A stretch of DNA of 64,000 nt. Origin: Terana coerulea. Lineage: Eukaryota > Basidiomycota > Agaricomycetes > Polyporales > Phanerochaetaceae. A model generated the notes under the pieces. It did not search any database. It was not told where the DNA came from and was given only the letters and a program-made list of their open reading frames with translations. Positions 35,410 through 46,432 of the stretch are shown here, one piece after another. The translations under genes and the position numbers were made by a program. The DNA lies in assembly GCA_024811115.1 (NCBI GenBank), contig JAKOGH010000733.1, forward strand, positions 124,001 to 188,000. The letters run 5' to 3'. Numbering within the stretch: position 1 is the first letter of the stretch; every line of letters starts with the position of its first letter.

Positions 35410-37000
35410 TTATGACTGTCTCTCAGCCATCTCAGCCATCCTCGCCTCGAAGAACCCTTTGATGTCCGCCTCAGTAACTTCATTTCCGCCCTCAGCAAAC
35501 GGACGTAGATGTGAGATTAGCTGATCTCTACAAGACGATCGCAGTGAGCGTGAGCTTGTTTGCAAAGCGGTGAAGGACTAGGGATACGAACCGCATTTCG
35601 TTGAACGCATGTATGCTGTTGATAGCGCGCTCACGCGGCATGTTGCCCAACGCACGAAGGCCCAGTTCCTCGAGAGACACACCTAGCAACGATTCATCGC
35701 GTCAAGCAAGGATAACGCGAACGTTTGTAAGTGCGCACCTGAGTCAGGATCTTCGGGCGGCTCATATGTTTCGTCCTCATCCAGCAGGAAGGAGTTAGAC
35801 ATAAGAGACAGCATACACTAAGAGCGGTATGTACCGTCAATCCTCGTGTCTCAAAATATTGAACGGAGAAGACGCACAGTATTACACCGGCACCATCTAT
35901 CCCTCCAGCCGTCAGTCAAGAACACGTCTCCAGCACCCAGCGAGGCGGAGCTTGACTTGGCCAGCCCGTCCTTGGCGTCAGACCAGATAGCCTGCACAGT
36001 GGGATTCGGATTCGGTGCGAGGCAAATTGCGGACGTCGCACCGTTCGTAGGGTCGTCCGCTTCCGTCTTCACAGGCGAAGACTGACGAGCGCGCTTGGCC
36101 TGCTGGACGTCCTCGTCCTCGTCCAACCGCGTCCGTTTCTCTCCAGTGACCGCCAAACTCGATTCCTCATTCTTGACACCAATATCCACAGGCTCGCTTT
36201 CATGCTCCTCCTTCCCTACCACCTTCCATGGATCCTGTGGGGTATCGCGGACGACCATGAGCACGCCAGGCGTGCCTGCGTAGCGGCGCAGGGTGTCGAT
36301 CTTGGCTACGCACGCGGCGCAGACGAGCGCGTCGTACGAGCTGCCGGCAATCAGCGGTGGTGGGAGGCCTGAGGATGACGCTTCCGAGTGTGCATCATCG
36401 TCCTCATGTGCCTCCTCTTCCTGCTTGGGGGACGAGGAGTCGGACGTGCTGTTTGGCTCGTTCGAGGACGGCTCTGGCGATGGTGGGCGAGACTCGGGTC
36501 GTTCTCGTAGATTGAGACAGGATTCGTGGTACCAGTCCTGTTGAAAAATAGAGATGTTCAGTGTGCGTCCGCGTCTTGCTAAGCAAACGCACCTCACATG
36601 CCAAGCACTGTATCATCGTTTCAATTTCCTTCTGCGCGTCATACTCTCTCCCGCATCTGCAAAACGCGCCGTGGAAATTCTGCCCATAGAAATTCAGCTT
36701 GTTCTCTGTCTCCTGGTGGGTATGCAGTGTACATGGGTGTGGAAGACTGCTTGTAGGGCAGTCGCAGCGAAACTTGCGCTTTGGGAAGAGCTCGAGCTGC
36801 TCATGGTCGGTATGACACGCTATTGAGCATGCTGAGCAGATCCCGCGGGGCTCAGAGCATGTGCGACAGAGATATACTGCCTGGCGTATGTACCCCAGTG
36901 GGTGTGTGCATTGCGAGAATTGGTGCGGGAGGGCTTCTGCGGCCTCTTGGACGAGCGATGCTTGGGAGGCTAATATGTCTGATATTGTGAGAGTAGTCAT
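35410..37000 (-). CDS. UBR7/Mlo2-like protein: UBR box plus PHD-type finger
   Basis: Putative E3 ubiquitin ligase related to human UBR7 and fission yeast Mlo2. The ATG at 36998-37000 gives MTTLTISDILASQASLVQEA. A UBR-type zinc box follows: CTHPLGYIRQAVYLCRTC, CSACSIACHTDHEQLELF and KRKFRCDCPTS. Then comes NFHGAFCRCGREYDAQKEIE, the start of the PHD-like finger (IQCLACEDWYHESCLNLRER). An acidic Ser/Glu linker, a conserved DVFLTDGWRDRWCRCN block, and the C-terminal domain EDETYEPPEDPDSGVSLEEL end with DIKGFFEARMAEMAERQS. About 450 residues; stop 35410-35412. In other fungi the EDETYEPPEDP tail belongs to the same protein, so the separate exons at 35.4-35.8 kb are assigned here. Confidence 0.88.
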
Positions 37001-37292
37001 GACTGATACGTCGTAGCGGGCGTGGTTGTAGATGAAGCAAAGGATGCAGTCCAAGAATGTGGTTGTTGAAGTGGGAAATGAGGATGAACCTGGGCTGAAT
37101 ATCGGCGAGAGCTGGCAAGTGTGTACGTTTATGGGTGCCGCACGTGGCAAGCAATCCCGAGATTCATTTATCTGTCTGACACCTTTGCCACGTACATATT
37201 ACAACCGTTACAACCTGTCCTTCTTTTCCCTCTGACCCTGCTCTGACTCTCCTCGCCACGCTCATTTACTCGAACCCCCAACACTGAACCAC

Positions 37293-38233
37293 ATGGCTTC
37301 GCGACCAACGATCCACTACTCCGTCATCGTCCCCGCGTACAAGGAGAACGGCAACCTCACGCCGCTCGTCTCGCGCATCTTCACCGCGCTGCGCAAATAC
37401 GACTCGCCCGTACCCGCGGACCAGGTCGAGATCATCGTTGTGGATGACAACTCGCGCGACGGCTCCGTCGAGACCGTAGAGGGGCTGCAGCGCCAGGGAT
37501 ACAACGTCCGTATCGTCGTGCGGACGACGGAGCGCGGGCTGAGCAGCGCGGTGGTCAGAGGCTTCCAGGAGGCCCTCGGCGACAACATGCTGTGCATGGA
37601 CGCCGATTTGCAGGTCCGTGTACTATGACTATACGTGCACTTGTGGATGCTGAAGCCGGGACATCGCAGCATCCCCCAGAATATGTGCCGACCATGCTGG
37701 CGGCGCTTTCGCCTACACATACCTTCGTCCTGGGGACGCGGTACGGGCAGGGCGTTGAGATGGACAAGGACTGGCCGGTGCACAGGCGCATCATCTCGTC
37801 CGGCGCACGCCTGCTTGCCCTCCCATTGACGACCGCCAGCGACCCCATGTCCGGCTTCTTCGGAGTCCGCAAAGAAACTGTGCGTGCCACTAAATTCCGC
37901 CATGCTATTCCTTCTCAGCCTTGCTCCCCTCAGTTCCTCAAAGCGCGAGACCTCAACTCCGGCGGGTTCAAGATCGCGCTGGACCTCCTCATCAAGTCCA
38001 ACATCCCGCCGCACGCGATCGCAGAAGTACCGTTCTCGTTCGGCGTCCGCGCCGAGGGCGAGTCGAAGCTCACCGGCAAAGTGATGATCAAGTATCTCGA
38101 GCAGCTCGGGGAGCTGTACTGGTTCAAATTCAGCGGGCTGGTAGTGTTCCTCATCCTCTTCCTCTTCGTTGCGTTCTTTGTACTGGTAAGAACGTGGCTC
38201 GGGTCCCCTTCGCCGGATGCGAAGCACAAGTAA
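37293..38233 (+). CDS. DPM1: Dolichol-phosphate mannosyltransferase
   Basis: Transfers mannose from GDP-mannose to dolichyl phosphate at the ER membrane, supplying N-glycan, O-mannosyl and GPI-anchor synthesis. The ATG at 37293 gives MASRPTIHYSVIVPAYKENG, the family-2 glycosyltransferase start. EIIVVDDNSRDGS and NMLCMDADLQHPPEYVP (DAD-type metal site, split by an intron) follow. Then come TFVLGTRYGQGV, DPMSGFFGVRKE, LNSGGFKIALDLL and EVPFSFGVRAEGESKLTGKV, all family blocks. A single C-terminal membrane helix, LVVFLILFLFVAFFVLV, makes it the yeast-type tail-anchored form that does not need Dpm2/Dpm3. About 265 residues, two introns, stop 38231-38233. Confidence 0.95.
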
Positions 38234-38555
38234 TACTCGGGATCTTGTATGTATTCTATTGGTCGGACTGTTTAGGCATACTTCTCGAGCGAGCAGGAGT
38301 GGTAAGCCCTTCGTCAGACAATCTAGCAAGCGTGCAAAGATGGGAAGCAGTCGCAAGCACGTTGAATCCGTGTGCCTTAACTGTAAGGCAAACTGCTGGA
38401 ACACGAGATATCGAAGTCTGGAGACTGAAAGATAAGAACAATTTTGTGGTTGTATTCAATGTTGAATCATCTTCGAGCCCAGGGCCTGGGGCTTCTAAGT
38501 TCTGAGATCTAAGGTCTTAGCGGCCAAGCACGAAAAAGGATTAATTATGATGAAT
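38234..38555. other. intergenic, no gene seen
   Basis: 3' flank of DPM1 and tRNA-Asp downstream flank; nothing else recognised. Confidence 0.45.
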
Positions 38556-38638
38556 CTCCCTGGCGGGGAGTCGAACCCCGCTTTCGCGCGCACGCAGCAG
38601 ATGACAGGCGCGTGTACTAACCGATATACTACCAGGGA
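38556..38638 (-). tRNA. tRNA-Asp(GUC) with intron, copy 1
   Basis: On the minus strand: acceptor TCCCTGG/CCAGGGA plus G, D-arm TAGTATATCGGTTAGTA, anticodon stem CGCGC/GCGCG around CTGTCA with anticodon GTC, a short intron beginning TCTGCTGCG, T-arm GCGGG GTTCGACT CCCGC. All stems pair. A second copy with a different intron lies at 62435-62518. Confidence 0.9.
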
Positions 38639-39511
38639 TCGTAATAATTATGCTCACATAACAAGCTACAGACTCGGTTGTACTAAGAATAAGTCACGTT
38701 GTACTTTCTGCTGAACCTGCTCCTTCTCCGAGTCCTGTGTGCGGCAGGGCACTCTCGCTGCATGCAACTTTGTGAACATAAGTTACATCTCGCACTCTCG
38801 ACTGCGTACAATCCTGCGAACATTGAGGCAGCGACAGCTATGTAGGAGCCCAAGGCTCTCAGTGGTGCTGCACGCCGCACGCTACGCAGCCACCGCCCAC
38901 TGGGCCCCTTGGAGGAGGCCGGGTGCGATGGGCCCCAATGCTCTACGGCGAGTGCAACTCTTTGTAGGCATGCACGACGTCTCATGTTGCACGATTTGCC
39001 GCGCATGTACATGCTAAGAACTTTATGATAGATTTGAAGCCAGGCGGGAAGAGCCTGCGTCCGGTGATTCAGACGGCGTCCCGGGTACGCGTCACTGCTG
39101 GCCCCGCCGCTCCCGCTCGAACGCGTATACGTATACGACGCCGCTCGTCCGCCCGCTCTTCACAGCAGGCTCGCGAAGGCGGTGTCGCCATGGCTACAGT
39201 GCTCCGGCGCGCGAAGCACCGCGGCGCAGCCCGCCGCCGCGTCCCAATCAGGATGGCGAGTGCCCGTTTCGGGCAGTCGTCTGACGTGCGATGCACCACC
39301 ACTGGCTCTTCTCGACCTCATTCGGGGTTTGAAGTAAGTGTGGAGGGAGCGATATGACGGAGAGTGAGTGTATGCGGCCTGGTATGACGGAGGTATAAGA
39401 ACGTATGTTTCGCCGTCGATGTCTTGTCATTCTTTCCCTCCATCGCCCCCCATCCCTCCTTCAACTTCAAGACCCCGCGAAAAGGCTCTCAGTCTTCCTG
39501 TCATTTTCGCC
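38639..39511. other. intergenic / promoter of the CPL1-like gene
   Basis: No gene seen. A TATA-like GGTATAAGAAC lies at about 39393-39403, some 110 nt upstream of the ATG at 39512, followed by a CT-rich leader. Confidence 0.4.
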
Positions 39512-40828
39512 ATGCGCTCTTTCACGCTCCTTCTCGCCCTCGCCGCCGCGCACCTCCTCGCCATCGTCCCCGCCACCGCCAAGCCCCGCTACCGGCGCCC
39601 CGACGCAACCGTATCAACGTCTTCCGCCGCGGCCGTCGACGTAGCGGCGCGCCAGCACCACGCACCCCGCGCGCTGCTCGACGTGTGCGCGTACCTCGAC
39701 GCCGACGCACTCACGGGCCTCCCCATCCTCGGCATCCCGCTGCACGAGCTCGCCGGCCTGCAGCTCTGCCTCTGCCTCTCCGCGCTGCCGCTCGACTTGA
39801 ACGCAAACGCGCACCTCACGCTCCTCGGCGACAAGTACGGAGCGGGCCTCGTCAACGCCGTGCTCAGCATCCTCGTATGTGTTCTGTCGTTTGTTGTGCG
39901 TGGTAGGGGGCTGACGGACGTTGGGTAGATCAATACGAGCCGCGGGTCGAAGCGGTGCAGCTACCCCGCGCACGCGTCGCCTGTGTGCTCGGCGTCCGAC
40001 CCGTGTGGGTACACGTGCGCCGCGCCGTATGTGGAGTGGGAGGGCCAGTGCGTCTGCCCGGCGGGGTACGTCAGCTGCAACGGGAAGTGCGCACAGGTGA
40101 GTCTCCAGAACTCATCCAGGTTGCTCACTATATTGTACTCATGTTCGCTGCGTGCGTAAGACGTGTGGTTCCGCCGTCCCCAAGCCATTATCCCGCCGCG
40201 CAGACAAGGCGCGCATACACGGACGGTCCTTCGGCGCCAGCAACCCGCTGGCGGACGCGCACGCGTCGTGCAAACCCCGCGAAACCGTGCATTGGTCGCC
40301 TCCTCCGTTGTTCCACGTAAGCTGACGATGTATGTGTAGGTCTGCGGCGTCTACGGCAGCACCGACCGTGCCGCGTTCGAGTGCATCGACACGCACACCA
40401 ACCTCGAGAGCTGTACGCGCCCCCTCGTCCCTCCGTTTGCTATCTCTAACGTTGTGCATAGGTGGTGGTTGTGTTGTCCCTCACGCGCTTGCGCCAGCCA
40501 ACGGGTCGACCCCTGTGGGCCGCGACTGCACGGCCATCGAGGGCGCCGACGCCATCGCGTGCGTGTCTGGCGCGTGCGCCGTGCGCCGCTGCCAGCCTGG
40601 CTTCGCGCTGAACGACGCGCGGGACGGATGCGTGCGCATACAGGGTGGGTTGAGGTGCAGGCGCAGAAGCGGCACAGCACATCAAAGGCGGGTGGGCGCA
40701 AACAGCCTGAGGACGCGGAGGAAAAGGAAGACGAAAAGGAGGAAGAGAGCGAGGCGGAGACTCAGAGTGAGGAGAAGGCGGAGGAGCGGCCGACGCATGA
40801 GGCGTACTACGCCAGCGCGTGGTACTAG
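39512..40828 (+). CDS. Secreted cysteine-rich protein with CPL1-like domain
   Basis: Signal peptide MRSFTLLLALAAAHLLAIVP at the ATG 39512. A hydrophobic Leu-rich segment (DVCAYLDADALTGLPILGIP) comes next, then a cysteine-rich module (CSYPAHASPVCSASDPCGYT, CVCPAGYVSCNGKC). After a basic linker there is a CPL1-like domain: VCGVYGSTDRAAFECIDT, LESCGGCVVP, DCTAIEGADAIACVSGACAV and RRCQPGFALNDARDGC. CPL1-like proteins are secreted fungal proteins named after a Cryptococcus gene; their general biochemical role is unclear. About five introns. After DGC a GTGCGC donor and a CAAACAG acceptor (about 40632-40705) join an acidic Glu/Lys-rich tail ending YYASAWY at 40828. An Arg-rich frame continuing to 40967 is the alternative end. 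High GC throughout. Confidence 0.75.
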
Positions 40829-41949
40829 TCGGGTGGCCGCACAGCAAGAGCATGCTGGTGTGTCCAGTGGGCGGGCTGTTCGCGATGTTTTTGAGTTGGA
40901 TTTTTCCTGTTTCTGCCGTCGCCATTTCGTGTTTTCTTTGTCTTTCGCGCCAGGATCTTGTGTTTAGCTTCGAGCGTACCCCTGTTCTTTCTCTGTCTGT
41001 AGCGATAGCCTCCTCCCTGTTCTCTTTCCTGTGCGGCGATGCACATCTCGTTCATTCGCAGCTACATTCTTGAATACATCCTTGCAGTATACAGCTCACC
41101 ATTCATTCTTTCATTCTCCCGGGCCGGTGCGGTAAAGTCGAAAGTCATGCAGCAGGTTTGCAGGAGGGCGAAATGTTGCACAGTGCCTAAAAGACTCAAG
41201 AGCACGCACCGTTGGCGGGCCGGCGCCCTGTTTTGCCCCATGATCGTCGCAGAGTGCGTCTGTGCGCGGCGAACCAGAGCAGCCCGGGAGCAGTGCAGTT
41301 ATCTGCAGATGTACTCTTCGCCGCGACGCGGGCGCCGTCCAAGGAGGCGTGCAAATCGGGTCGGGACCGTAGTATGCATATATCTGATCTGCCTCCTCTG
41401 CTCTCCGCTTGGCCTTCGTCATACCAGACGTATTCGCCCACTGCCAGTTTAGTTGCATCCGCCTCGAGGTATATCAGTTCTTCATACCTCATTTCCAGGT
41501 ACTTCACGAATCTCCCTAAGTCCCCTCATGCCTCAGCTCTTCATCCAACGGCCGTCGCACACACCGCTTTTGGGAGTGTCTATGATGCATAATGAAAAAT
41601 TGAATGCGTAGCGTAGGAGGGTGATGCGCTTGCAGTGGGTTCTGGTAATAGGCTTCCTGGCGACTGCAGGGTCCGAAATTGATTCCGTTCGTGGACAGAA
41701 TCCGTCACGACGCTGGCGCCGGCGTGGGACGGGGCATCCACTAGCTCGATCACAGCCCAAGGCTAATACCAACGCCGCACATGGGTCCGTCTTCCTCGAA
41801 TTCATGTCGTACATGCCGATGGGAGGCCGCTCTGCTGTCTGTGGTACTCGCGTTGAATTGGCTTGAGAGGGGCGCTCTCGCACTTCCGTGAGGGGAGGAG
41901 ACAAGAAATTCAGAGAACGACTAGCGCCAAGGAGGGTCGGAGTGAGCTG
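40829..41949. other. intergenic, no gene seen
   Basis: Only unremarkable frames on either strand (for example minus 41196-41507 and 41533-41985), none with a domain or spliced continuation. Confidence 0.4.
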
Positions 41950-44026
41950 ATGGCGGGACCGGGGAGATGCGTGGCGTCGCATCATTGCCGCCGATCATAG
42001 GACGCATGAACCTTGTGCGTCCGCCCGCCGCGCAATTCAGCCACGTTCCCGCGCCCTGCGGAGTGCCTGAGCAAGCCATTCATTGGCCCGGGCGACCGTG
42101 GCACACTCGACCATGGCCAGCGGCCCAGCCAGAGCACGCTTTGCTTCTTGTTCTGCACCACCACCTCACCCCCACCGCGCTCGCGCTCGAGCCCGCAGAC
42201 GACGTCGGGCGCGCGCAGCGCCGCCCGCCCCCACGACGCCGTGACCGCAGGCCGCTGCAGGCCGCACGATGGCGGTGGACTGGACGAGCCTCGACGTCGA
42301 GGCCTTCACGGGCTTCCTCTACACTGAGCTCTCCGTCTTCGTCACTGGCGTGTACATGTGCGTCCCCCGCCGCCCCTTGCTGACGACCACAGGCGTACTG
42401 ACCAGCGTGGACGCAGATGGTACTTTCTGCTGTCCTGGCACGAGGTCGAGCTCGGGCTCGTCACCCGCAGGATCAAGTTCCAGCTCGGCCACGTCCCCTA
42501 CCTCGTCGGCCGCTACGGGCACCTCATCTCCCTCCTAGCAACGTGCGTCCCGCTGCCTCTGTCCGGGACGCTGCTCGCTCACGCAGCCGCAGAGTCATAG
42601 GCACTCATTTACCCAACCTATTCCTCGGCAGTTGCAATAGCATCGGTGCGTCGCAGTGTCTAGAGGCTCATACACACTCTCTGAACACACGTACACACTG
42701 CACAGGATATCTGCGACTGGTCTCGGTAATGCCCAGCACGTGCACGCGGAGAAACGCATCGTGAGCTCATGTGACCCTGCAGGCCTCCGAAGACGTTGCG
42801 CTGGTCGCAGCATCTACCAACCTCGCTCTACGCGCGTACGTCCTTCTCCCCGCGCACCGCTGCACATCCGCTAACATCCCCCGCCAGCATTGTGCTTTGG
42901 AAGGACCACAAAATCATTTGGTACGTCTCTGCGACGCTCTGCATTGTGCATGCGCTCTTCGGTTTCATCCGTACGTCTCCCGTTCTCCCATGCAGTATGC
43001 ACCGCCCACGACTGATATGCGGCCGCACCAGTGGGTATCACGGGCATCCGCACGACGTGGGACGCCGCGTTGGGCATCTGCGCCGTCGATACGAGCTACG
43101 CGCGCGAGGCCGTCTTCGCCTTCTTCGTCTACAGTACGCATCCCCCATCGCCTGCCCACGCGCGCTGTCCTGACGCCCGTGATTCTTTGTCTTTTGCCTC
43201 TGTGCGGTGTGGTAGCGGTGACGTGGGACGTGCTCATCCTGACGATGACGATCGTGGGCGTGCGGCGCACGCCGCTCCCGCACCACTCGCCGCTCTGGCG
43301 CGCGCTGCTCCGCCAGGGCGCGGGCTACGCCGCCGTCGCGCTCCTCACCTGCGTCCCGAACGGCGTGCTCTACTTCCTCCAGCTCAACCGTGCGTGTCTC
43401 TTTCTACACCTTGGCGCGAGTGGATGGGCGGCTGATGCGAAATGCGGCGTGCAGCGACGATGGACGTGTTATTTATTCCAGTGGGTGCGTCGTTGCGCGT
43501 TGCGTAGTGCGTGGCAGGTACTAACTGATGGAGATGTGCAGGCTGCACGATCGGCGTCATCGTCTCTTCCGCGTCCGTCACGAGCCTGCTCAACATGCAC
43601 CGCGAACGCTCCGCGTGCGTCCCCTCCTCTCGCGCCCTGTCACTCCCACTAACGTTAACATTCATCCACCTCATTATCGTGTTGGCGTGTCCGCTGCACA
43701 CACGCAGCCTCCGCCGCCGCGCGCCCGCACACGACCTCGTCGAGCCCGCGCCGGCCAGCGTGCCCTCCGCGGACGACAAGCGCAAGTCCGCGCGCGAGGT
43801 CCTCACCTCCGTCGTGTACCTGTACGTCCCCCATCTTCATGTCCACACAGACTGGCGGACCGACGCATTGCGCGCTGCAGCAGCTCGGACGAATACCACG
43901 ACCGCTCGCAGGGCACGCTCGACTCTGCCCGGCGCCACAGCTCCGCCGGGATCGTCCTCGTCGACGTCGCACGGATCGACGTCGAGGCCCGTGGCGCGCA
44001 CTCGCCTCGCTTTTAACAGCCAGGCT
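41950..44026 (+). repeat. Direct segmental duplication, copy 1
   Basis: About 2.05 kb that recurs at 54282-56319 in the same orientation, offset by 12,325 bp at the left end and 12,296 bp at the right end. It includes about 320 bp of promoter and the complete DUF6533 gene. By eye the copies differ by about 30 substitutions or small indels, apart from one intron that is almost wholly different. Confidence 0.93.
42269..44016 (+). CDS. DUF6533-domain multi-helix membrane protein, copy 1
   Basis: Member of the DUF6533 family that is expanded in agaricomycetes, built like a seven-helix membrane protein; function unknown. The ATG at 42269 gives MAVDWTSLDVEAFTGFLYTE. An intron in VYM joins RTDQRGRRWYFLLSWHEVEL, then LGHVPYLVGRYGHLISLLAT, which are the DUF6533 hallmarks. 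Later helices: IIWYVSATLCIVHALFGFI, VTWDVLILTMTIVGV, AGYAAVALLTCVPNGVLYFL and GCTIGVIVSSASVTSLLNM. The cytosolic-looking tail PAHDLVEPAPASVPSADDKR leads to the last exon ending DVEARGAHSPRF at 44014-44016. At least seven introns, some with GTGCGT or GTACGT donors. A second, nearly identical gene is at 54594-56312. Confidence 0.82.
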
Positions 44027-44075
44027 TGCATAGCATTAAATGGGGGGGAGACGCGGCATTGGTTTGAGTGAAATA

Positions 44076-44145
44076 GATGATCTCGTGTACATTAAAGCCC
44101 GGCCGTTATAGATGATCTTGTGTACATTAAAGCCCGGCTGTTATA
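44076..44145. repeat. 35-bp tandem repeat, two copies
   Basis: Units 44076-44110 and 44111-44145 begin GATGATCT and differ at two positions. A degenerate relative sits at about 46340-46372, and the sequence after both (…TGTGCGAGTTAT…) is also similar, at 44174-44186 and 46403-46415. This is a dispersed repeat of about 90 bp whose first part is tandemly duplicated at one site. Confidence 0.75.
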
Positions 44146-46336
44146 ATATATTTGCATTAACATACTTGTCTGATAGTGTGCGAGTTATGAAAATCACACT
44201 GCACAGGCCGCCATACACTCGGAAATATCTGTTTACTCACAGTAGGTAGCCGGACGCCACTTGTTGAGCGCAATGTCCACGCAAGTTGGAGCAAAGCGCT
44301 CGACTGTGCTTCACCCTTGTGGCGTCGAGCCTTTGGCGCTCACCACTCTCTTCTGCTCTCTCCCATCACCTCCCACCTCCCACTACGACGACTCGCGTCC
44401 CGTCCGTTCCGACACCTCACAGCATTTAAGCAAACATGTGCGCACCTGCACTCCAAAATTCACGCGCACCTGTCGTGTGCCGCGCTCGCTAGCCCGACCT
44501 GTACCAGCCAGCTCACAGCTCACGTCTCAGCAAGCCCACCTCCCGCTTCCTCGTGCCCTCCTGCCTCTCTGCACGCCATCCCGTCCTATCTGACACCTCG
44601 AATCGCATTCCCCAGCACAGCACCGCCCGCCACTCAAAAATCGCATCTGTGCGTCAAGTGCACCGGACGCTAGCGTGACATCCAGCTCACTCTCCCCAAC
44701 GCAGGCGTCCCCGGGTGTCTCGACCTGCCAAGCACGCGCAACGCCTCGGAGCACCTCACGAACTCACCAGCACGTACGTCAACCCACAAAGAAGCGGTGG
44801 CCCGAGTGGCAAGCCGGTGCACGCCGGTCTCGATTCGTCTTTGCGTGCGCGCTGCCCTCGCCGTGCGCAACGGCAGCGAGCCATTCGACGACGTCGGCGG
44901 CGGCTCGCTGGTCGCGGGAGCGTGCAGCTGTTTCACAAATGCAAGCATAGTCCTTCATTCCGAGTTTGGACGACTGACTCACGAGATTGCGATTGTAGAA
45001 CTCGGGACACCTCGCACAAGACGCCCCGACGCTCTCCGTCTTCTGCGACCAAGACCTTAACGTTTAACCCTCGCGCTCGCAGCCGTCCGGAACGCTGCGG
45101 CTCTTCCGGTGCCAACTATGATAGCCATACGTCTCTCTCGCATGCCGCCGCCGCCTCTTCCCAGCCGCTTTCTGGGCTCTCGGCACCTTCCCGTACATTA
45201 CTCGTACGTCCCGTCTCTACCCGCGTGCCTGACTACATCTAACAAACACGTCTAGGCTTGGGCAAGCCGTATTAATAGCGGCATGGCCTGGTGGCATGAC
45301 TGAACGCAGTAATTGCGCCGATATGCGCGCATGGAAGCCAGACGGCCGGGATACAACAACACGCACCGCGCACCGCGAGCCTGCTGTTGAATAAGCCAGA
45401 TCAGGATCGGCGACGCGCGGTGAGACCAATGACCTACCCGCCGGAAATTACCAAGGGCTGATGGCGGCGCACGCGGTCGCTGGCTCACGAGCGCGGCGAA
45501 GGTATCGCGCAAGCCGCGTCTCGTCACGAAGACGAAGGCGAAACGGCCGTGGCCTGCCCGTTTCGGCACACTCACTGTTCGGGACGATGGACGCGCGGGC
45601 ACGGCGGCACGGCTGCGACAAGACATTGGCCTGCGCGTGCATGCGATATGCCGCCGCGGGACGGCTGCACACCAAGACCGACGCCCGCCATGTCCTTGCG
45701 GATGCGCGAACGGACGAAAGGCGGGCGAACCGCTCTTTGCGCTTTCCCCGCACTCGGCATGCGCCAAGTCCCGGGGCGCACACGCGGCGGCGGCGGCAAC
45801 GATGCGCACCTCGCGCGGCTGCGACGCGTCGTGCGGCACTGTCAAGACATGCACGAAATGAGCATCGATCAAAGAAGAGAGAAAGCGCGACGGCGTACGG
45901 CAGAGAAATGGACGGGAAGGCGCAGCCCGTGACGCCTTGCAACAGCGCAGGCGACGCAGGGCAGATTGAAGGCTACCACAGACGAGCAGCAGCCGCGCCG
46001 CCCGACGCACTTGCTGCACAAGGCAGCAAGGTACCGGTGGTGCACTATGTGGCGGACCGCAAGGCGCGCTCATGAAGCTCGCGCTGCCCGTTGGCGCGGC
46101 TGCAAGACGAAGGCGTCGGCGCGTTTCACGCACGCGCGTACTAGAGGCCACTGCGCCTACGTCGCCCTCTGGGGATCGACGATCGCGTCAGCAACAACCT
46201 ACAAAGATGACGAGCAAATACATACCCACTGGAAACCTGCGCATGAGCACAGGCCTCTCGCGACCGCCGACACCGCGCCGTGCTCGTGTCCAGTGCGGAC
46301 ACGGGCAAAGAGACTGAGCGCCGATGTAAGGAAAAT
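44146..46336. other. GC-rich stretch without recognised genes
   Basis: Large Arg/Ala-rich frames exist on both strands (minus 45252-46151 is the longest, 299 codons). They overlap each other in several frames, lack domains, and look like composition artefacts of GC-rich DNA. Confidence 0.45.
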
Positions 46337-46432
46337 GGATACTATAATGTATATTAGAGTCCCGCCGATATAATAAAATTGCTTCAACTCACTTGGCAGG
46401 CAGTGTGCGAGTTATCAGTGCAACACTAGGCA
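46337..46432. repeat. Second copy of the dispersed ~90-bp repeat
   Basis: Diverged direct copy of 44112-44204: shared TGTAYATTA, CCCG.C..TATA and a block GTGTGCGAGTTAT in the same order and spacing. Confidence 0.5.

Noticed and set aside
35410..35800. A separate small gene (SLEELGLRALGNMPRERAI...)
   Set aside because: The EDETYEPPEDPDSG...FFEARMAEM block is the known C-terminal part of UBR7/Mlo2-like proteins and joins the upstream exons in frame.
40640..40967. Arg-rich C-terminal extension, or a frameshift, in the CPL1-like gene
   Set aside because: A GTGCGC donor after DGC with the CAAACAG acceptor joins an in-frame acidic tail ending at 40828, so no frameshift is needed. The Arg-rich frame remains only as an alternative.
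45252..46151. A 299-codon minus-strand open frame
   Set aside because: Arg/Ala-rich in all overlapping frames, no domain, no splice or promoter support. Long frames arise easily in GC-rich DNA where stop codons are rare.
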